Assembly: GCF_900101785.1 (NCBI RefSeq)
Contig: NZ_LT629688.1
Coordinates: 3,658,001 to 3,722,000 of the forward strand
Length of the DNA: 64,000 nt
Direction: 5' to 3'
From: Auraticoccus monumenti
GTDB taxonomy: Bacteria > Actinomycetota > Actinomycetes > Propionibacteriales > Propionibacteriaceae
The notes beneath the pieces were generated by a model, which worked only from the letters and a program-made list of their open reading frames with translations, had not been told where the DNA came from and searched no databases. Below are positions 19,520 to 28,056 of this stretch, piece after piece. The translations under genes and the position numbers were made by a program. Numbering within the stretch: position 1 is the first letter of the stretch; each line of letters starts with the position of its first letter.

Positions 19520-20866
19520 TCAGGCCACCGTGGCGAGGGCCTCGCCCAGGATCCGCAGGGCGGTCTCCACCTCGTCGGCGGTGACGACCAGCGGCGGTGA
19601 CATCCGGACCACGTCCTCCCCCGCCTCCAGCACCAGCAGGCCGCGCTCGAAGCAGGCGTGCTGCAGGGCCTCGGCCCGGGCGCCGCTGGAGAGCTGGACG
19701 CCGATCATCAGACCCACGCCGCGGACGTCCACGAGCAGGTCGGGGTGGCGCTGCCGGAGCTCCCGCAGCCCGGCCAGCACCTGGTCGCCACGCTCGGTGG
19801 CCGCGGCCAGCAGCCCCTCCTCCTCGATCACCGCGCAGGTGGCCAGGGCCGCCGCGCAGGGGATCGGGCTGCCGCCGTAGGTGGAGCCGTGGGTGCCCGC
19901 ACCCCAGGCCTCCATCAGCTCCGCCCGGGCCATGAAGGCCCCCAGCGGGAGCCCGGAGGCCAGCCCCTTGGCGCTGATCAGGACGTCGGGCTGGACGCCG
20001 GTGTGCTCGATGGCCCACATCCGCCCGGTCCGGCCCATCCCGCACTGCACCTCGTCGGCCACCAGCAGGATGCCGTGCTCGTCGCACAGGTCGCGGAGCC
20101 GCTGCATCCAGCCCGCCGCCGGGACGATGTAGCCACCCTCTCCCTGGATCGGCTCGACGAAGACCGCCGCCACCTCGCGGGGGTCGACGTCGTGGCGGAA
20201 CATCCGCTCCAGCGCCTCGAAGGTCGCCTCGTCCGGCTCACCGGCGGCCACCCTGGCCGGGTCGGCGTAGGGGACGTGGTGGACGTCGGGTACCAGCGGG
20301 CCGAAGCCGGCGTGGTACTTGGCCTTGGAGGAGGTCAGGCTGAGGGCGCCGTAGGTGCGGCCGTGGAAGGCACCGTAGAAGCTGACCACGTGGCTGCGAC
20401 CGGTCGCCTTCCGGACCAGCTTGAGCGCCCCCTCGACGGCCTCCGCGCCGGAGTTGGTGAGGAAGACCCGGACCGGGCCCTCGATCGGGGCCAGGTCGGC
20501 CAGCACCCGGGCGGTCTCTGAGTAGATGGGCAGGAAGAAGTCGCTGGCGGAGTAGTGCAGCAGCTCCCCGGCCTGACGCTGCACGGCGTCACGGACCCGG
20601 GGGTGGGCGTGGCCGGTGGAGTTGACCGCGATGCCGGCGTTGAAGTCCAGGAAGAGGTTGCCGTCGACGTCCTCGAGCACGCTGCCGTGGCCGCGCCGGG
20701 GGGCGAAGGGGTAGGCGCGGGGCAGCGACGGGCTGGTGACCGCCTGGTCGCGGGCCACCACCTCGCGGGTGCGCGGGCCGGGCAGGGACGTCCGCAGGTC
20801 CGGCACCGGGCGACCGTCGAGCCAGTCCGGGGTGGGCGCGGCGAGCGGGGTGGTGGTCAGGGTCAT
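19520..20866 (-). CDS. class III aminotransferase, GABA/ornithine type
   Basis: PLP aminotransferase of 448 aa, close to 4-aminobutyrate and ornithine/acetylornithine aminotransferases: FLTNSGAEAVEGALKLVRKATGR, FYGAFHGRTYGALSLT, DEVQCGMGRTGRMWA with the PLP Asp, and SAKGLASGLPLGA with the Schiff-base Lys. ATG at 20866 has GGAAGG seven bases upstream. A GTG at 20971 overlapping the pruA stop would add a Thr-rich extension encoded by the 18-bp repeat at 20903-20956. With PruA next to it, delivery of glutamate semialdehyde from ornithine is a reasonable guess. Confidence 0.88.
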   Translation of the reverse strand: MTLTTTPLAAPTPDWLDGRPVPDLRTSLPGPRTREVVARDQAVTSPSLPRAYPFAPRRGHGSVLEDVDGNLFLDFNAGIAVNSTGHAHPRVRDAVQRQAGELLHYSASDFFLPIYSETARVLADLAPIEGPVRVFLTNSGAEAVEGALKLVRKATGRSHVVSFYGAFHGRTYGALSLTSSKAKYHAGFGPLVPDVHHVPYADPARVAAGEPDEATFEALERMFRHDVDPREVAAVFVEPIQGEGGYIVPAAGWMQRLRDLCDEHGILLVADEVQCGMGRTGRMWAIEHTGVQPDVLISAKGLASGLPLGAFMARAELMEAWGAGTHGSTYGGSPIPCAAALATCAVIEEEGLLAAATERGDQVLAGLRELRQRHPDLLVDVRGVGLMIGVQLSSGARAEALQHACFERGLLVLEAGEDVVRMSPPLVVTADEVETALRILGEALATVA

Positions 20867-20902
20867 CGGGGCGCCTTCCGTGCTCTCGGTCGTCGTGGTG
20901 GT

Positions 20903-20956
20903 CGTGGCGGTGTCGGTGGTCGTGGCGGTGTCGGTGGTCGTGGCGGTGTCGGTGGT
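20903..20956. repeat. three perfect 18-bp tandem repeats
   Basis: CGTGGCGGTGTCGGTGGT occurs at 20903-20920, 20921-20938 and 20939-20956, with a degenerate partial copy next to it. Located between pruA and the aminotransferase gene. If translated from the GTG at 20971 it encodes a Thr/Asp/Ala run in the aminotransferase frame; otherwise it is a spacer whose length could vary by slippage. Confidence 0.9.
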
Positions 20957-20967
20957 CGTGGAGGTGG

Positions 20968-22521
20968 TCACCGCTGGACCACCGTCTGGGACTGCTCGCG
21001 CATGAACAGGCCGAGGTAGTAGCGCCCGCCGCCGGCCTTGCCCGAGGAGCCGGAGCCCTTCCAGCCGCCGAAGGGCTGGATACCGGGCCAGGCGCCGGTG
21101 GTGGCCCCGGCCGGCCGGTTGACGTAGACGACGCCGGCCTCGATCCGACGGAGGAACTCCTCCACCTCGTCGTCGTCGCCGGAGAAGAACCCGGCGGTCA
21201 GCCCGAAGACCGTGTCGTTGGCCAGCCCGATCGCCTCGTCCAGGGAGGACACCGGCACCACGGCCACGAAGGGCAGGAAGAGCTCGGTGCCGAGCAGCGG
21301 GTCGTCGGCGGGCAGCCCGGTGACCACGGTGGGGGCGACGTAGTGACCGGGCAGGGCGTCGCCGGTCAGCACGTCCCCGCCGGCCACCACCGCACCGCGC
21401 CGCCGGGCCTGGGCGACGGCGTCGCGGAAGCGCTCCACGGCGGCGGCGTCGATCACCGGGCCGAGGTAGGTGGTCCGCTCCAGCGGGTCCCCCACCGCGA
21501 CGGCGCCGGCGCGCTCGACCAGCCGGGTGACGAAGTCGTCGTGCACGCGGGCGTCGACGTAGACCCGGGAGCAGGCCGAGCACTTCTGCCCGGAGAAGCC
21601 GAAGGCCGAGCGGGAGACGCCGTCGGCGGCGGCGTCGAGGTCGGCCGAGGCGGTGACGACGGTGGGGTTCTTGCCACCCATCTCCGCGATCACCGGGCGC
21701 GGCCAGGAGGAGCCGCCGGCGCGCAGCACCTGCATGCCGGCCTCGTAGGAGCCGGTGAAGGTGAGACCGGCGACGTCGGGCGAGGCGACCAGGGCACGTC
21801 CGGCCTCGTCACCGCCGGGGACCAGCTGGAGGACGCCCTCGGGGAGTCCCGCCCCGGTGAGGACCTGGTGCAGCCGCCAGGCGGTGGCGCTGCCCTGCAG
21901 GCTCGGCTTCACCACCACGGTGTTGCCGGCCACCAGTGCGGCGGCGGTGGGCCCGGCGGCGAGGGCGGCGGGGAAGTTGAAGGGGCTGATCACGCCCCAG
22001 ACGCCGTGCGGCTTGAGCACGCTGCGGGTCTGCTCGCGCTCGGACAGGGTGTCCATGGCGACCTCGTAGCCCTGGTTCTCCGCCATCACGTCGCTGTAGT
22101 AGCGGAAGAAGACCGCCGACTCCTCGACGTCACCCAGGGCCTCCAGGCGGTTCTTGCCGACCTCGACGGTCATCAGGGCGGCCAGCTCGTCGGAGGCCTC
22201 GCTGATCGCGTCGGCGCACCGGCGGAGGACCTCCAGCCGCTCCTGCCACGGGGTGGCGGCCCAGGCCGGGAACGCCGCCTTCGCCGCGGCCACCGCGCGG
22301 TCGACCGCCGCGGGCGAGGCGGGACGGACCCGGCACACCACCACGGAGGGGTCGGCCGGGCTGCGGACCTCGACGGCCTCGCCGGCCTCGTCGTCACCGG
22401 GCGCGGCGACGTCGAAGCCGAGCTGCTCCCGGACCCGGGCCGCGCCGGTCTCGTAGGCGGTGTGCAGCTCCTCGTTGTCGGCGCTCAGCGTCGCGTACGT
22501 GACGCGGAAGCTCGTGGTCAC
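20968..22521 (-). CDS. pruA: L-glutamate gamma-semialdehyde (P5C) dehydrogenase
   Basis: Oxidises glutamate semialdehyde to glutamate with NAD+, ending proline, ornithine or arginine breakdown. The 517-aa aldehyde dehydrogenase has GVISPFNFPAALAAGPTAAAL, the catalytic Glu in IAEMGGKNP and the P5CDH-type cysteine loop GFSGQKCSACSRVYVD. GTG start at 22521 is set by GGGGAGGAG six bases upstream; an earlier in-frame ATG reads through this site. No proline dehydrogenase is adjacent, so the semialdehyde is more likely supplied by the neighbouring aminotransferase. Confidence 0.92.
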   Translation of the reverse strand: MTTSFRVTYATLSADNEELHTAYETGAARVREQLGFDVAAPGDDEAGEAVEVRSPADPSVVVCRVRPASPAAVDRAVAAAKAAFPAWAATPWQERLEVLRRCADAISEASDELAALMTVEVGKNRLEALGDVEESAVFFRYYSDVMAENQGYEVAMDTLSEREQTRSVLKPHGVWGVISPFNFPAALAAGPTAAALVAGNTVVVKPSLQGSATAWRLHQVLTGAGLPEGVLQLVPGGDEAGRALVASPDVAGLTFTGSYEAGMQVLRAGGSSWPRPVIAEMGGKNPTVVTASADLDAAADGVSRSAFGFSGQKCSACSRVYVDARVHDDFVTRLVERAGAVAVGDPLERTTYLGPVIDAAAVERFRDAVAQARRRGAVVAGGDVLTGDALPGHYVAPTVVTGLPADDPLLGTELFLPFVAVVPVSSLDEAIGLANDTVFGLTAGFFSGDDDEVEEFLRRIEAGVVYVNRPAGATTGAWPGIQPFGGWKGSGSSGKAGGGRYYLGLFMREQSQTVVQR

Positions 22522-22729
22522 CGGTGACTCCTCCCCTACCTCGACGGTTGGATGATCCACTGTCGAGATGCGCTGTGACGAGGAAAGTTCTCGTCAGATC
22601 CATTCTGCGCCGCACTCTATCGCGACCGGACGTCCTGCGGGAGGTTCGCGCGCAGCGTGCGGCTGGTCATCGCGACCGCCGTGGCGGCTGGGGAGGCGCC
22701 ACCCCACGGGGCGAGTGGGCACACCTGTC

Positions 22730-23540
22730 GGAGCGAGTGGCCGCGAGTGGTCGCCTCCCCCGTCGGCGTGACGGCACCTCGCGGCGACTGGCCACGGGAG
22801 TCCCGGCGACGTGGCGGCCACGTCGTCGCGGGCGCCCGGTCGTTGGCATCGCCCGGTCCGCCACGTCGGAGCGAGTGGCCACGAGTGGTCGCCTCCCCCG
22901 TCGGCGTGACGGCATGTCGCGGCGACTGGCCACGAGAGTCCCCGGCCATCTGTCCACCTGTCGTCACGTGACGACCGGGCACGCCCTGAGCCGGCCGGGG
23001 ACGTCGGATCCAGGGAAGGCCCGCCACATCGGGGGCGACTGGCCATGAGTGGTCGCCTTCCTGGACGCAATCGCAGCACCATGCGGCGACTCGCCGCACC
23101 GTGTCGCGACGGCAGCCTCGCGAGGTCGTGGGCGAGGACCCATCCCCCTGAAGCGAGTAGCCACGGTCGGTCGATGTGACGGACGCCGTCACAGCATCCT
23201 GCGGCGACTCGCCACGACGAGTCCCGACGGGGAATCTCGCGAGGTCGTGGGCGGCGTCCCATCCCTCCGAGCGAGTGGCCGCGAGTGGTCGCCTACCCCG
23301 TCGGTGTGACGGCATGTCGCGGCGACTGGCCACGAGAGTCCCCGGTGGGTACCTCGTCGTCAGGGGAGCTGGCCGCGAGGCGCTCCCAGCGGCCTGGCGG
23401 CACGTGGTGGCGTGGGTATCTGGGGGCGCCGAGCCGGGGCGTCGCACTCGCCAGCCCAGCACGTCGGGGCGAGTGGCCATGAGTGGTCGTCTGCTCCGCC
23501 GGTGTCACGACACCTTGCGGCGACTCGCCGGACTGAGTCC
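22730..23540. repeat. array of six degenerate 75-80 bp intergenic repeats
   Basis: Copies at about 22730-22804, 22867-22943, 23031-23111, 23148-23227, 23267-23344 and 23463-23540 share GCGAGTGGCC..GAGTGGTCGCC at one end and GCGGCGACT(G/C)GCC..GAGTCC at the other. Copies two and five are nearly identical. The linkers before copies four and five share CTCGCGAGGTCGTGGGCG. Spacing (137, 164, 117, 119, 196) is not a multiple of three, so the open frames here are not coding. GTCGCC/GGCGAC and GTGGCC/GGCCAC inside a copy can pair. The whole 22522-23588 gap has no credible gene. Confidence 0.75.
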
Positions 23541-23588
23541 AGGCGACGGGCGGCGCGCGTCGGCGAGAGGAGGTCGCAGACGGGTGGG

Positions 23589-24104
23589 TCAGCCGGCGGA
23601 GTAGCGGCCGCGGGTGTGGACGAGGGTGGAGCGGTCGGCGTCGAGCTCGACGGTCTCGACCACGGCGCGGACCAGCAGGGACCAGCCGACGTGGACCTCC
23701 GGACCATCGAGGACCCTCACGCCCAGCCAGCCCTGGGCGCCGAGCAGTCGCGGGCCGTGCGGGCCCTGCTCCCAGTCGCCGGTGCGGAACGGGCCGCCGG
23801 GTGAGGGGGCGACCCGGGCGAAGGCGTCGGCCACCGCGCGCTGGCCGGCGTCCAGCACGTTGACCACCAGCGCCGTCCCGGGGTCGAGCTCGGCGGCCAG
23901 GTCGCTGTCGGGGTCGAGCAGACCCAGCACCTCACCGGGTTCACCGTCGGCGACCAGCACCGAGCTGAGGGTCCAGCCCTCCCGGGCGGCCCCGGCGCCC
24001 GTGGTCCAGACGGTGACCGCCTGGGGCAGCCGTCCCCGCAGCCGCCGCAGCGGGCTCCGCTCGGAGTCCGGCGTGGCGAAGGGGTGCTCGGAGTGGATGG
24101 TCAC
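23589..24104 (-). CDS. flavin reductase-like domain protein
   Basis: A 171-aa flavin-binding split-barrel protein of the flavin reductase family, which reduces FMN/FAD with NAD(P)H for a partner oxygenase. Seen are FATPDSERSPLRRLRGRLPQAVTVWTT at the N-terminus, WTLSSVLVADGEPGEVLGLLDPDSDLA, and TALVVNVLDAGQRAVADAFA, the family helix following the flavin pocket. GTG start at 24104 with a weak ribosome site. No oxygenase is adjacent. Confidence 0.7.
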   Translation of the reverse strand: MTIHSEHPFATPDSERSPLRRLRGRLPQAVTVWTTGAGAAREGWTLSSVLVADGEPGEVLGLLDPDSDLAAELDPGTALVVNVLDAGQRAVADAFARVAPSPGGPFRTGDWEQGPHGPRLLGAQGWLGVRVLDGPEVHVGWSLLVRAVVETVELDADRSTLVHTRGRYSAG

Positions 24105-24647
24105 CCGGCCAGTGTGCCCGTCCAGCAGCACGGGCAACGGTTCGCTCCGCGGAGGTCCACGTGGCCCGCCGGACCGGCCTCCCGCGTCAGGTCCTGGTCG
24201 GCCGCGGTGTGCGTTCGCGCTGCAGGGAGCGGCCGGGTCGGGTCTCGTCCACGACCGAGAGCCGACAGCGACCTGGCCGTCGGGTTCGACCACGGGCGTC
24301 AGTGCTGCACCGACATCGGTGCGAGATCGACGCCGGCGACGGCCGCGGGCCACCCCGCACCGTGGCGGTCGTCCACCCCGGCTCGGTGGCGGGGTCGACC
24401 CGGCTCCGCGCGAGCGGCTCAGCACCACCTCGACCACCAGGGCACCCTCGACGCCAACCACCAGTCCCTCAGCGGCGCGGGCGCCAGCACGTGTCCCCGT
24501 CGCGGCGCCCTGGGTCGCCGCCACCCACGACCCCGGGCCGACTCGCGCTCCACGCACCACGACCGCGGTCGCTCGGCGTGGGCCCGCCGTGGCCCTACTG
24601 TGGTCCGCGGCCCGAGCCCCGGGCGGTCACGGACACGGAGGACACGA
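24105..24647. other. intergenic region with no recognised gene
   Basis: About 540 bases between the divergent flavin reductase and uppP. Long open frames cross it but none has a family-like sequence. A short palindrome GCACCGACATCGGTGC lies at 24306-24321. I see no transposon ends or RNA gene. Confidence 0.6.
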
Positions 24648-25481
24648 ATGAGCTGGTGGGACGCCCTGATCCTGGGGATCGTGCAGGGGTTGACGGAGTT
24701 CCTGCCGATCTCCTCCAGCGCCCACCAGTCAATCGTCGGCCAGCTGCTGATCGGCGAGGACCCGGGGTCGGCCTTCACCGCCATCACCCAGCTGGGCACC
24801 GAGGCCGCGGTCCTGGTCTACTTCGCCCGCGACATCGGCCGCATCATCAGCCGCTGGGTGGGGTCCCTGCGCGGCACGGTCCCCCGGAACGACCCCGACG
24901 CCCGGATGGGCTGGCTGGTCATCATCGGCACCATCCCGATCGTGGTGCTGGGGCTGCTGTTCCAGGACGCCATCGACCACGCCCTGCGCAACCTGTGGGT
25001 GACGGTGGCCATGCTGGCCGGGTTCGGCGTGGTGATCGGGGTCGCCGACCGGCTGGCCCGCAACATCAAGCCGCTGGAGCAGCTCAGCTGGCGCGACGGC
25101 GTGCTGATGGGGTTCGCCCAGTGCCTGGCCCTGATCCCCGGCGTGTCGAGGTCCGGGGCCACCATCGCCGCCGGGCTGGCCCTGGGCTACAAGCGGGAGG
25201 CGGCGGCCCGCTACTCCTTCCTGCTGGCCGTGCCGGCGGTGGTCGGTTCGGGGCTGTACAAGCTGACCGACGTCGCCGCCGACCCCGCTCCGGTGGCGTG
25301 GGGGCCGATCGCGCTGGCCACGGTGATCTCGTTCGTCGTCGGCTACGCGGTGATCTCCTGGCTGCTGCGCTACATCAGCACCCACACGTTCACGCCGTTC
25401 GTGATCTACCGGCTCGTGCTGGCGGCCGTGGTGGCCGTGCTGCTCCTGACCGGCGCCCTGGACCCCCTCCCCACCGGCTGA
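24648..25481 (+). CDS. uppP: undecaprenyl-diphosphatase
   Basis: Membrane enzyme that dephosphorylates undecaprenyl pyrophosphate, recycling the lipid carrier for peptidoglycan; also gives bacitracin tolerance. The 277-aa protein has seven or eight membrane helices and both signature motifs: GLTEFLPISSSAHQ (residues ~14-27) and PGVSRSGATIAAGLALG. ATG at 24648 follows CGGAGGACACGA. In mycobacteria uppP sits directly beside the histidine phosphatase/mshC cluster; here it is about 7 kb away. Confidence 0.95.
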   Translation: MSWWDALILGIVQGLTEFLPISSSAHQSIVGQLLIGEDPGSAFTAITQLGTEAAVLVYFARDIGRIISRWVGSLRGTVPRNDPDARMGWLVIIGTIPIVVLGLLFQDAIDHALRNLWVTVAMLAGFGVVIGVADRLARNIKPLEQLSWRDGVLMGFAQCLALIPGVSRSGATIAAGLALGYKREAAARYSFLLAVPAVVGSGLYKLTDVAADPAPVAWGPIALATVISFVVGYAVISWLLRYISTHTFTPFVIYRLVLAAVVAVLLLTGALDPLPTG

Positions 25482-25636
25482 TCGCTGGCACCTCGCCCGC
25501 CTCCGGACGCCCCCGGACGCGACCGCTCCCGAGCAGAGCCCGGCTCGCGCCGTACCGTCGCGTCCCCCGGGGCCCGGGCTGGCCAGCGACGTCCGGGGCC
25601 AGCTGGTCCCCGCTCGACTGGTGCAGGGGTCAGAGC

Positions 25637-26677
25637 TCAGAGGGCGGCGTGGGCCTCGGCCAGCACGGTGAGGGCGTCGCAGCGCGCGTCGAGGTCGCGG
25701 GCGAAGGGGGTGACGGTGGCGGTGGTCACCCCGGAGTCGCGGAGGGCGGCCAGCCGGTCGGTGAGCCGGGCCCGGTCCCCCAGCAGCGAGGTGGCGTCGA
25801 CGAACTCCGCCGGCACCGCCGCCGCGGCCTCGCGGTGGCGCCGGTCCAGGTACAGGTCCTGCACCAGGGCGGCCTCCTCGCCGTAGCCCATCCGCACCGC
25901 CAGCTGGTTGTAGAAGTTCTGCTCCCGGCTGCCCATCCCGCCGAGGTAGAGGGCGGCGTAGCCCCGCACCGGGTCCACGCAGGAGGCCACGTCGTCCCCC
26001 ACCACCAGCGGGAAGGTGGGCACCACGTCGAAGCCGTCCATGCCGAGCCCCACCGACTCCCGTCCGGCCGCGATCTCGGCCAGCTGCTCCGCGGCGTGCT
26101 CGGCGGTGTAGAAGACCGCCAGCCAGCCGTCGGCCCGCTCCCCGGCCAGCCGCAGGTTCTTCGGCCCGACCGCGGCCAGGTACACCGGCACGTGCTCGCT
26201 GACCGGGCGCATCATCAGCCTCAGCGCCTTGCCCGGCCCGTCGGGCAGCGGCAGCTGGTGGTGACGTCCCTCGTAGCGGACGGTCCCACCGGCGAGCGCC
26301 GTGGTGACGACGTCGAGGTACTCCCGGGTCCGCTCCAGCGGGCGGGCGAAGCGCACCCCGTGCCAGCCCTCGGAGACCTGCGGACCGGAGACCCCCAGAC
26401 CGAGCCGGAACCGGCCACCGCTGAGGACGTCCAGGCTGGCGGCGGTCATCGCGGTCATCGCCGGCGTCCGCCCGGGGATCTGCATCACCGCCGCACCGAG
26501 GTCGATCCGGGTGGTCTGACCGGCCAGCCAGGCCAGCACGGTCGGGGAGTCCGACCCGTAGGCCTCCGCCGCCCAGACCACGTCGAAGCCCAGCTCCTCG
26601 GCGTGCCGGGTCAGCCGCAGCTGTCCCGCCGGGTCGTCGGCGGCCACCATGTACCCGAGGTTCAGTCCGAGACGCAT
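25637..26677 (-). CDS. LLM-class F420-dependent oxidoreductase
   Basis: Luciferase-like TIM-barrel oxidoreductase, 346 aa, of the coenzyme F420 group common in actinobacteria. MRLGLNLGYM at the start, the AEELGFDVVWAAEAYGSDSPTVLAWLAG block, LGAAVMQIPGRTPAMTAMTAASLD and GRFRLGLGVSGPQVSEGWHG are family features. Substrate unknown; relatives reduce or oxidise alcohols, quinones or cyclic compounds with F420. Divergent from the aldo/keto reductase at 26741, 63 bp apart, so a shared control region is possible. Confidence 0.87.
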   Translation of the reverse strand: MRLGLNLGYMVAADDPAGQLRLTRHAEELGFDVVWAAEAYGSDSPTVLAWLAGQTTRIDLGAAVMQIPGRTPAMTAMTAASLDVLSGGRFRLGLGVSGPQVSEGWHGVRFARPLERTREYLDVVTTALAGGTVRYEGRHHQLPLPDGPGKALRLMMRPVSEHVPVYLAAVGPKNLRLAGERADGWLAVFYTAEHAAEQLAEIAAGRESVGLGMDGFDVVPTFPLVVGDDVASCVDPVRGYAALYLGGMGSREQNFYNQLAVRMGYGEEAALVQDLYLDRRHREAAAAVPAEFVDATSLLGDRARLTDRLAALRDSGVTTATVTPFARDLDARCDALTVLAEAHAAL

Positions 26678-26740
26678 GGCGCCAACCTAGCCATCTCGCG
26701 CGGCCGGCCCCCTTCCACGCCGACGCTAGGGTCGGACCCC

Positions 26741-27706
26741 ATGCGGCGACGACAGGTGGGCACGAGCGGGCTGGAGGTCTCACGGATGGGTCTGGGCACC
26801 CTCACCTGGGGCCGGGACGTCTCCCCCGAGACCGCCACCGAGCTGATGACCGCCTTCCTCGACGCCGGCGGCACCATGGTCGACACCGCGGCCGCCTACG
26901 GCTCGGGCGCGGTGGAGTCCATGATCGGCTCGATGCTGGACCGGGTGGTGGCCCGCGACGACCTGGTGATCGCCACCAAGGCCGGGTTCGGGGTGCGTGA
27001 CGGCGAGCGGGTGGTCGACACCTCCCGCCGGGCCATGCTGCGGGACCTGGACGCCTCGCTGCGTCGGCTGGGGACCGACCACATCGACCTGTGGCAGGTG
27101 CACGCCTGGGGTCACGCCCCGCTGGAGGAGACGCTCGCGGCGTGCGACCAGGCGGTCAGCTCCGGCCGGGTCGGCTACGTCGGCATCTCCAACTACGTGG
27201 GCTGGCAGACCGCCCAGGCCGCCACCTGGCAGCTGGCCGTGCCGGGCCGGGCCAAGGTGGTGAGCACCCAGGTGGAGTACTCGCTGCTGGCGCGCCGGGC
27301 CGAGATCGAGGTGCTGCCGGCGGTCCGCGCCTTCGGGATGGGCTGCTTCCCCTGGTCACCGCTGGGCCGCGGCGTGCTCACCGGCAAGTACCGGACCGGG
27401 ACCCCGCGGGACTCCCGGGGCGCCTCGGACCACTTCGCCTGGTTCGTCGAGCCCTACCTCGAGCCGCGCTCGCGGGCCGTGGTGGAGGCCGTGGCCAAGG
27501 CCGCCGACGGCCTGGACCTGACCCCGCTGCAGGTGGCGCTGGCCTGGGTGCGCGACGCCCCCTCGGTCACCGCCCCGCTGCTGGGCGCGCGCACGGTCAG
27601 CCAGCTCCGGGCCTGCCTGTCGGTGGAGGACGTCGAGCTGCCGTCGGAGATCGTCCGGGCCCTGGACGACGTCAGCGGCGGGGCCCTGCCGGCCCGCGAC
27701 GTCTGA
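26741..27706 (+). CDS. aldo/keto reductase
   Basis: NADPH-dependent carbonyl reductase, 321 aa TIM barrel. The catalytic tetrad is visible: Asp in GGTMVDTAAAYG with its Tyr, Lys in VIATKAGFG and His in LWQVHAWG. The C-terminal cofactor-binding stretch TAPLLGARTVSQLRACLSV is typical. The start ATG at 26741 gives MRRRQVGTSGLEVSRMGLG, the usual N-terminus. Substrate unknown. Confidence 0.9.
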   Translation: MRRRQVGTSGLEVSRMGLGTLTWGRDVSPETATELMTAFLDAGGTMVDTAAAYGSGAVESMIGSMLDRVVARDDLVIATKAGFGVRDGERVVDTSRRAMLRDLDASLRRLGTDHIDLWQVHAWGHAPLEETLAACDQAVSSGRVGYVGISNYVGWQTAQAATWQLAVPGRAKVVSTQVEYSLLARRAEIEVLPAVRAFGMGCFPWSPLGRGVLTGKYRTGTPRDSRGASDHFAWFVEPYLEPRSRAVVEAVAKAADGLDLTPLQVALAWVRDAPSVTAPLLGARTVSQLRACLSVEDVELPSEIVRALDDVSGGALPARDV

Positions 27707-27761
27707 CCACGCCCTACCGGCCCACCACACCCGACGGCACCCCTGCCCCGACGCCGGTGGC

Positions 27762-27989
27762 TCAGTCGAGGTCGGCGGCCAAGGGCCAGCCGTCGTCGCG
27801 ACGTCGCACCCGGATGATCTTGCGACGCATCCACGCCTCCCGGGTGCCGTCGCGGTAGCGCCGCAGCCGGCTGAGCTCCCACCCGCCGTACTCGGCCTGG
27901 TCGGTCAGCAGCCGCCGGACCGCGGTGCGGGACAGGTCGCGGTCGAGCCGGACCCGGCGGACCTCGTACTCCACTGCCTGCACGGACAT
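27762..27989 (-). CDS. DUF5703 family small protein
   Basis: A 75-aa basic actinobacterial protein: VEYEVRRVRLDRDLSRTAVRRLLTDQAEYGGWELSRLRRYRDGTREAWMRRKIIRVRR in two pieces matches the pattern of DUF5703, which is usually found near uppP and aldo/keto reductase genes. Highly charged, no membrane segment or metal motif. Function unknown. Confidence 0.75.
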   Translation of the reverse strand: MSVQAVEYEVRRVRLDRDLSRTAVRRLLTDQAEYGGWELSRLRRYRDGTREAWMRRKIIRVRRRDDGWPLAADLD

Positions 27990-28056
27990 GGCGTGCAGGT
28001 TACCCCGGCACCCCACGCGCACGGTGGCCGTCCCGTCGCGACCGGGGCGCCGCCGC

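Noticed and set aside
22617-23480. Long minus-strand frame of 287 codons with recurring peptides such as RGQSPRHAVTPTG
   Set aside because: Recurring peptides come from the DNA repeat, appear in several frames on both strands, and repeat spacing is not a multiple of three.
22730-23540. CRISPR array
   Set aside because: Repeats are long, degenerate and irregularly spaced, linkers are partly related to one another, and no cas gene is present.
24306-24321. Short palindrome as a terminator or operator
   Set aside because: Seven-base arms with a 2-base centre and no U-run or promoter nearby; expected by chance in GC-rich DNA.
24161-26740. Plus-strand open frame running through uppP into the aldo/keto reductase
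   Set aside because: Out of frame with uppP and antisense to the LLM gene; only the part after 26741 is the aldo/keto reductase.
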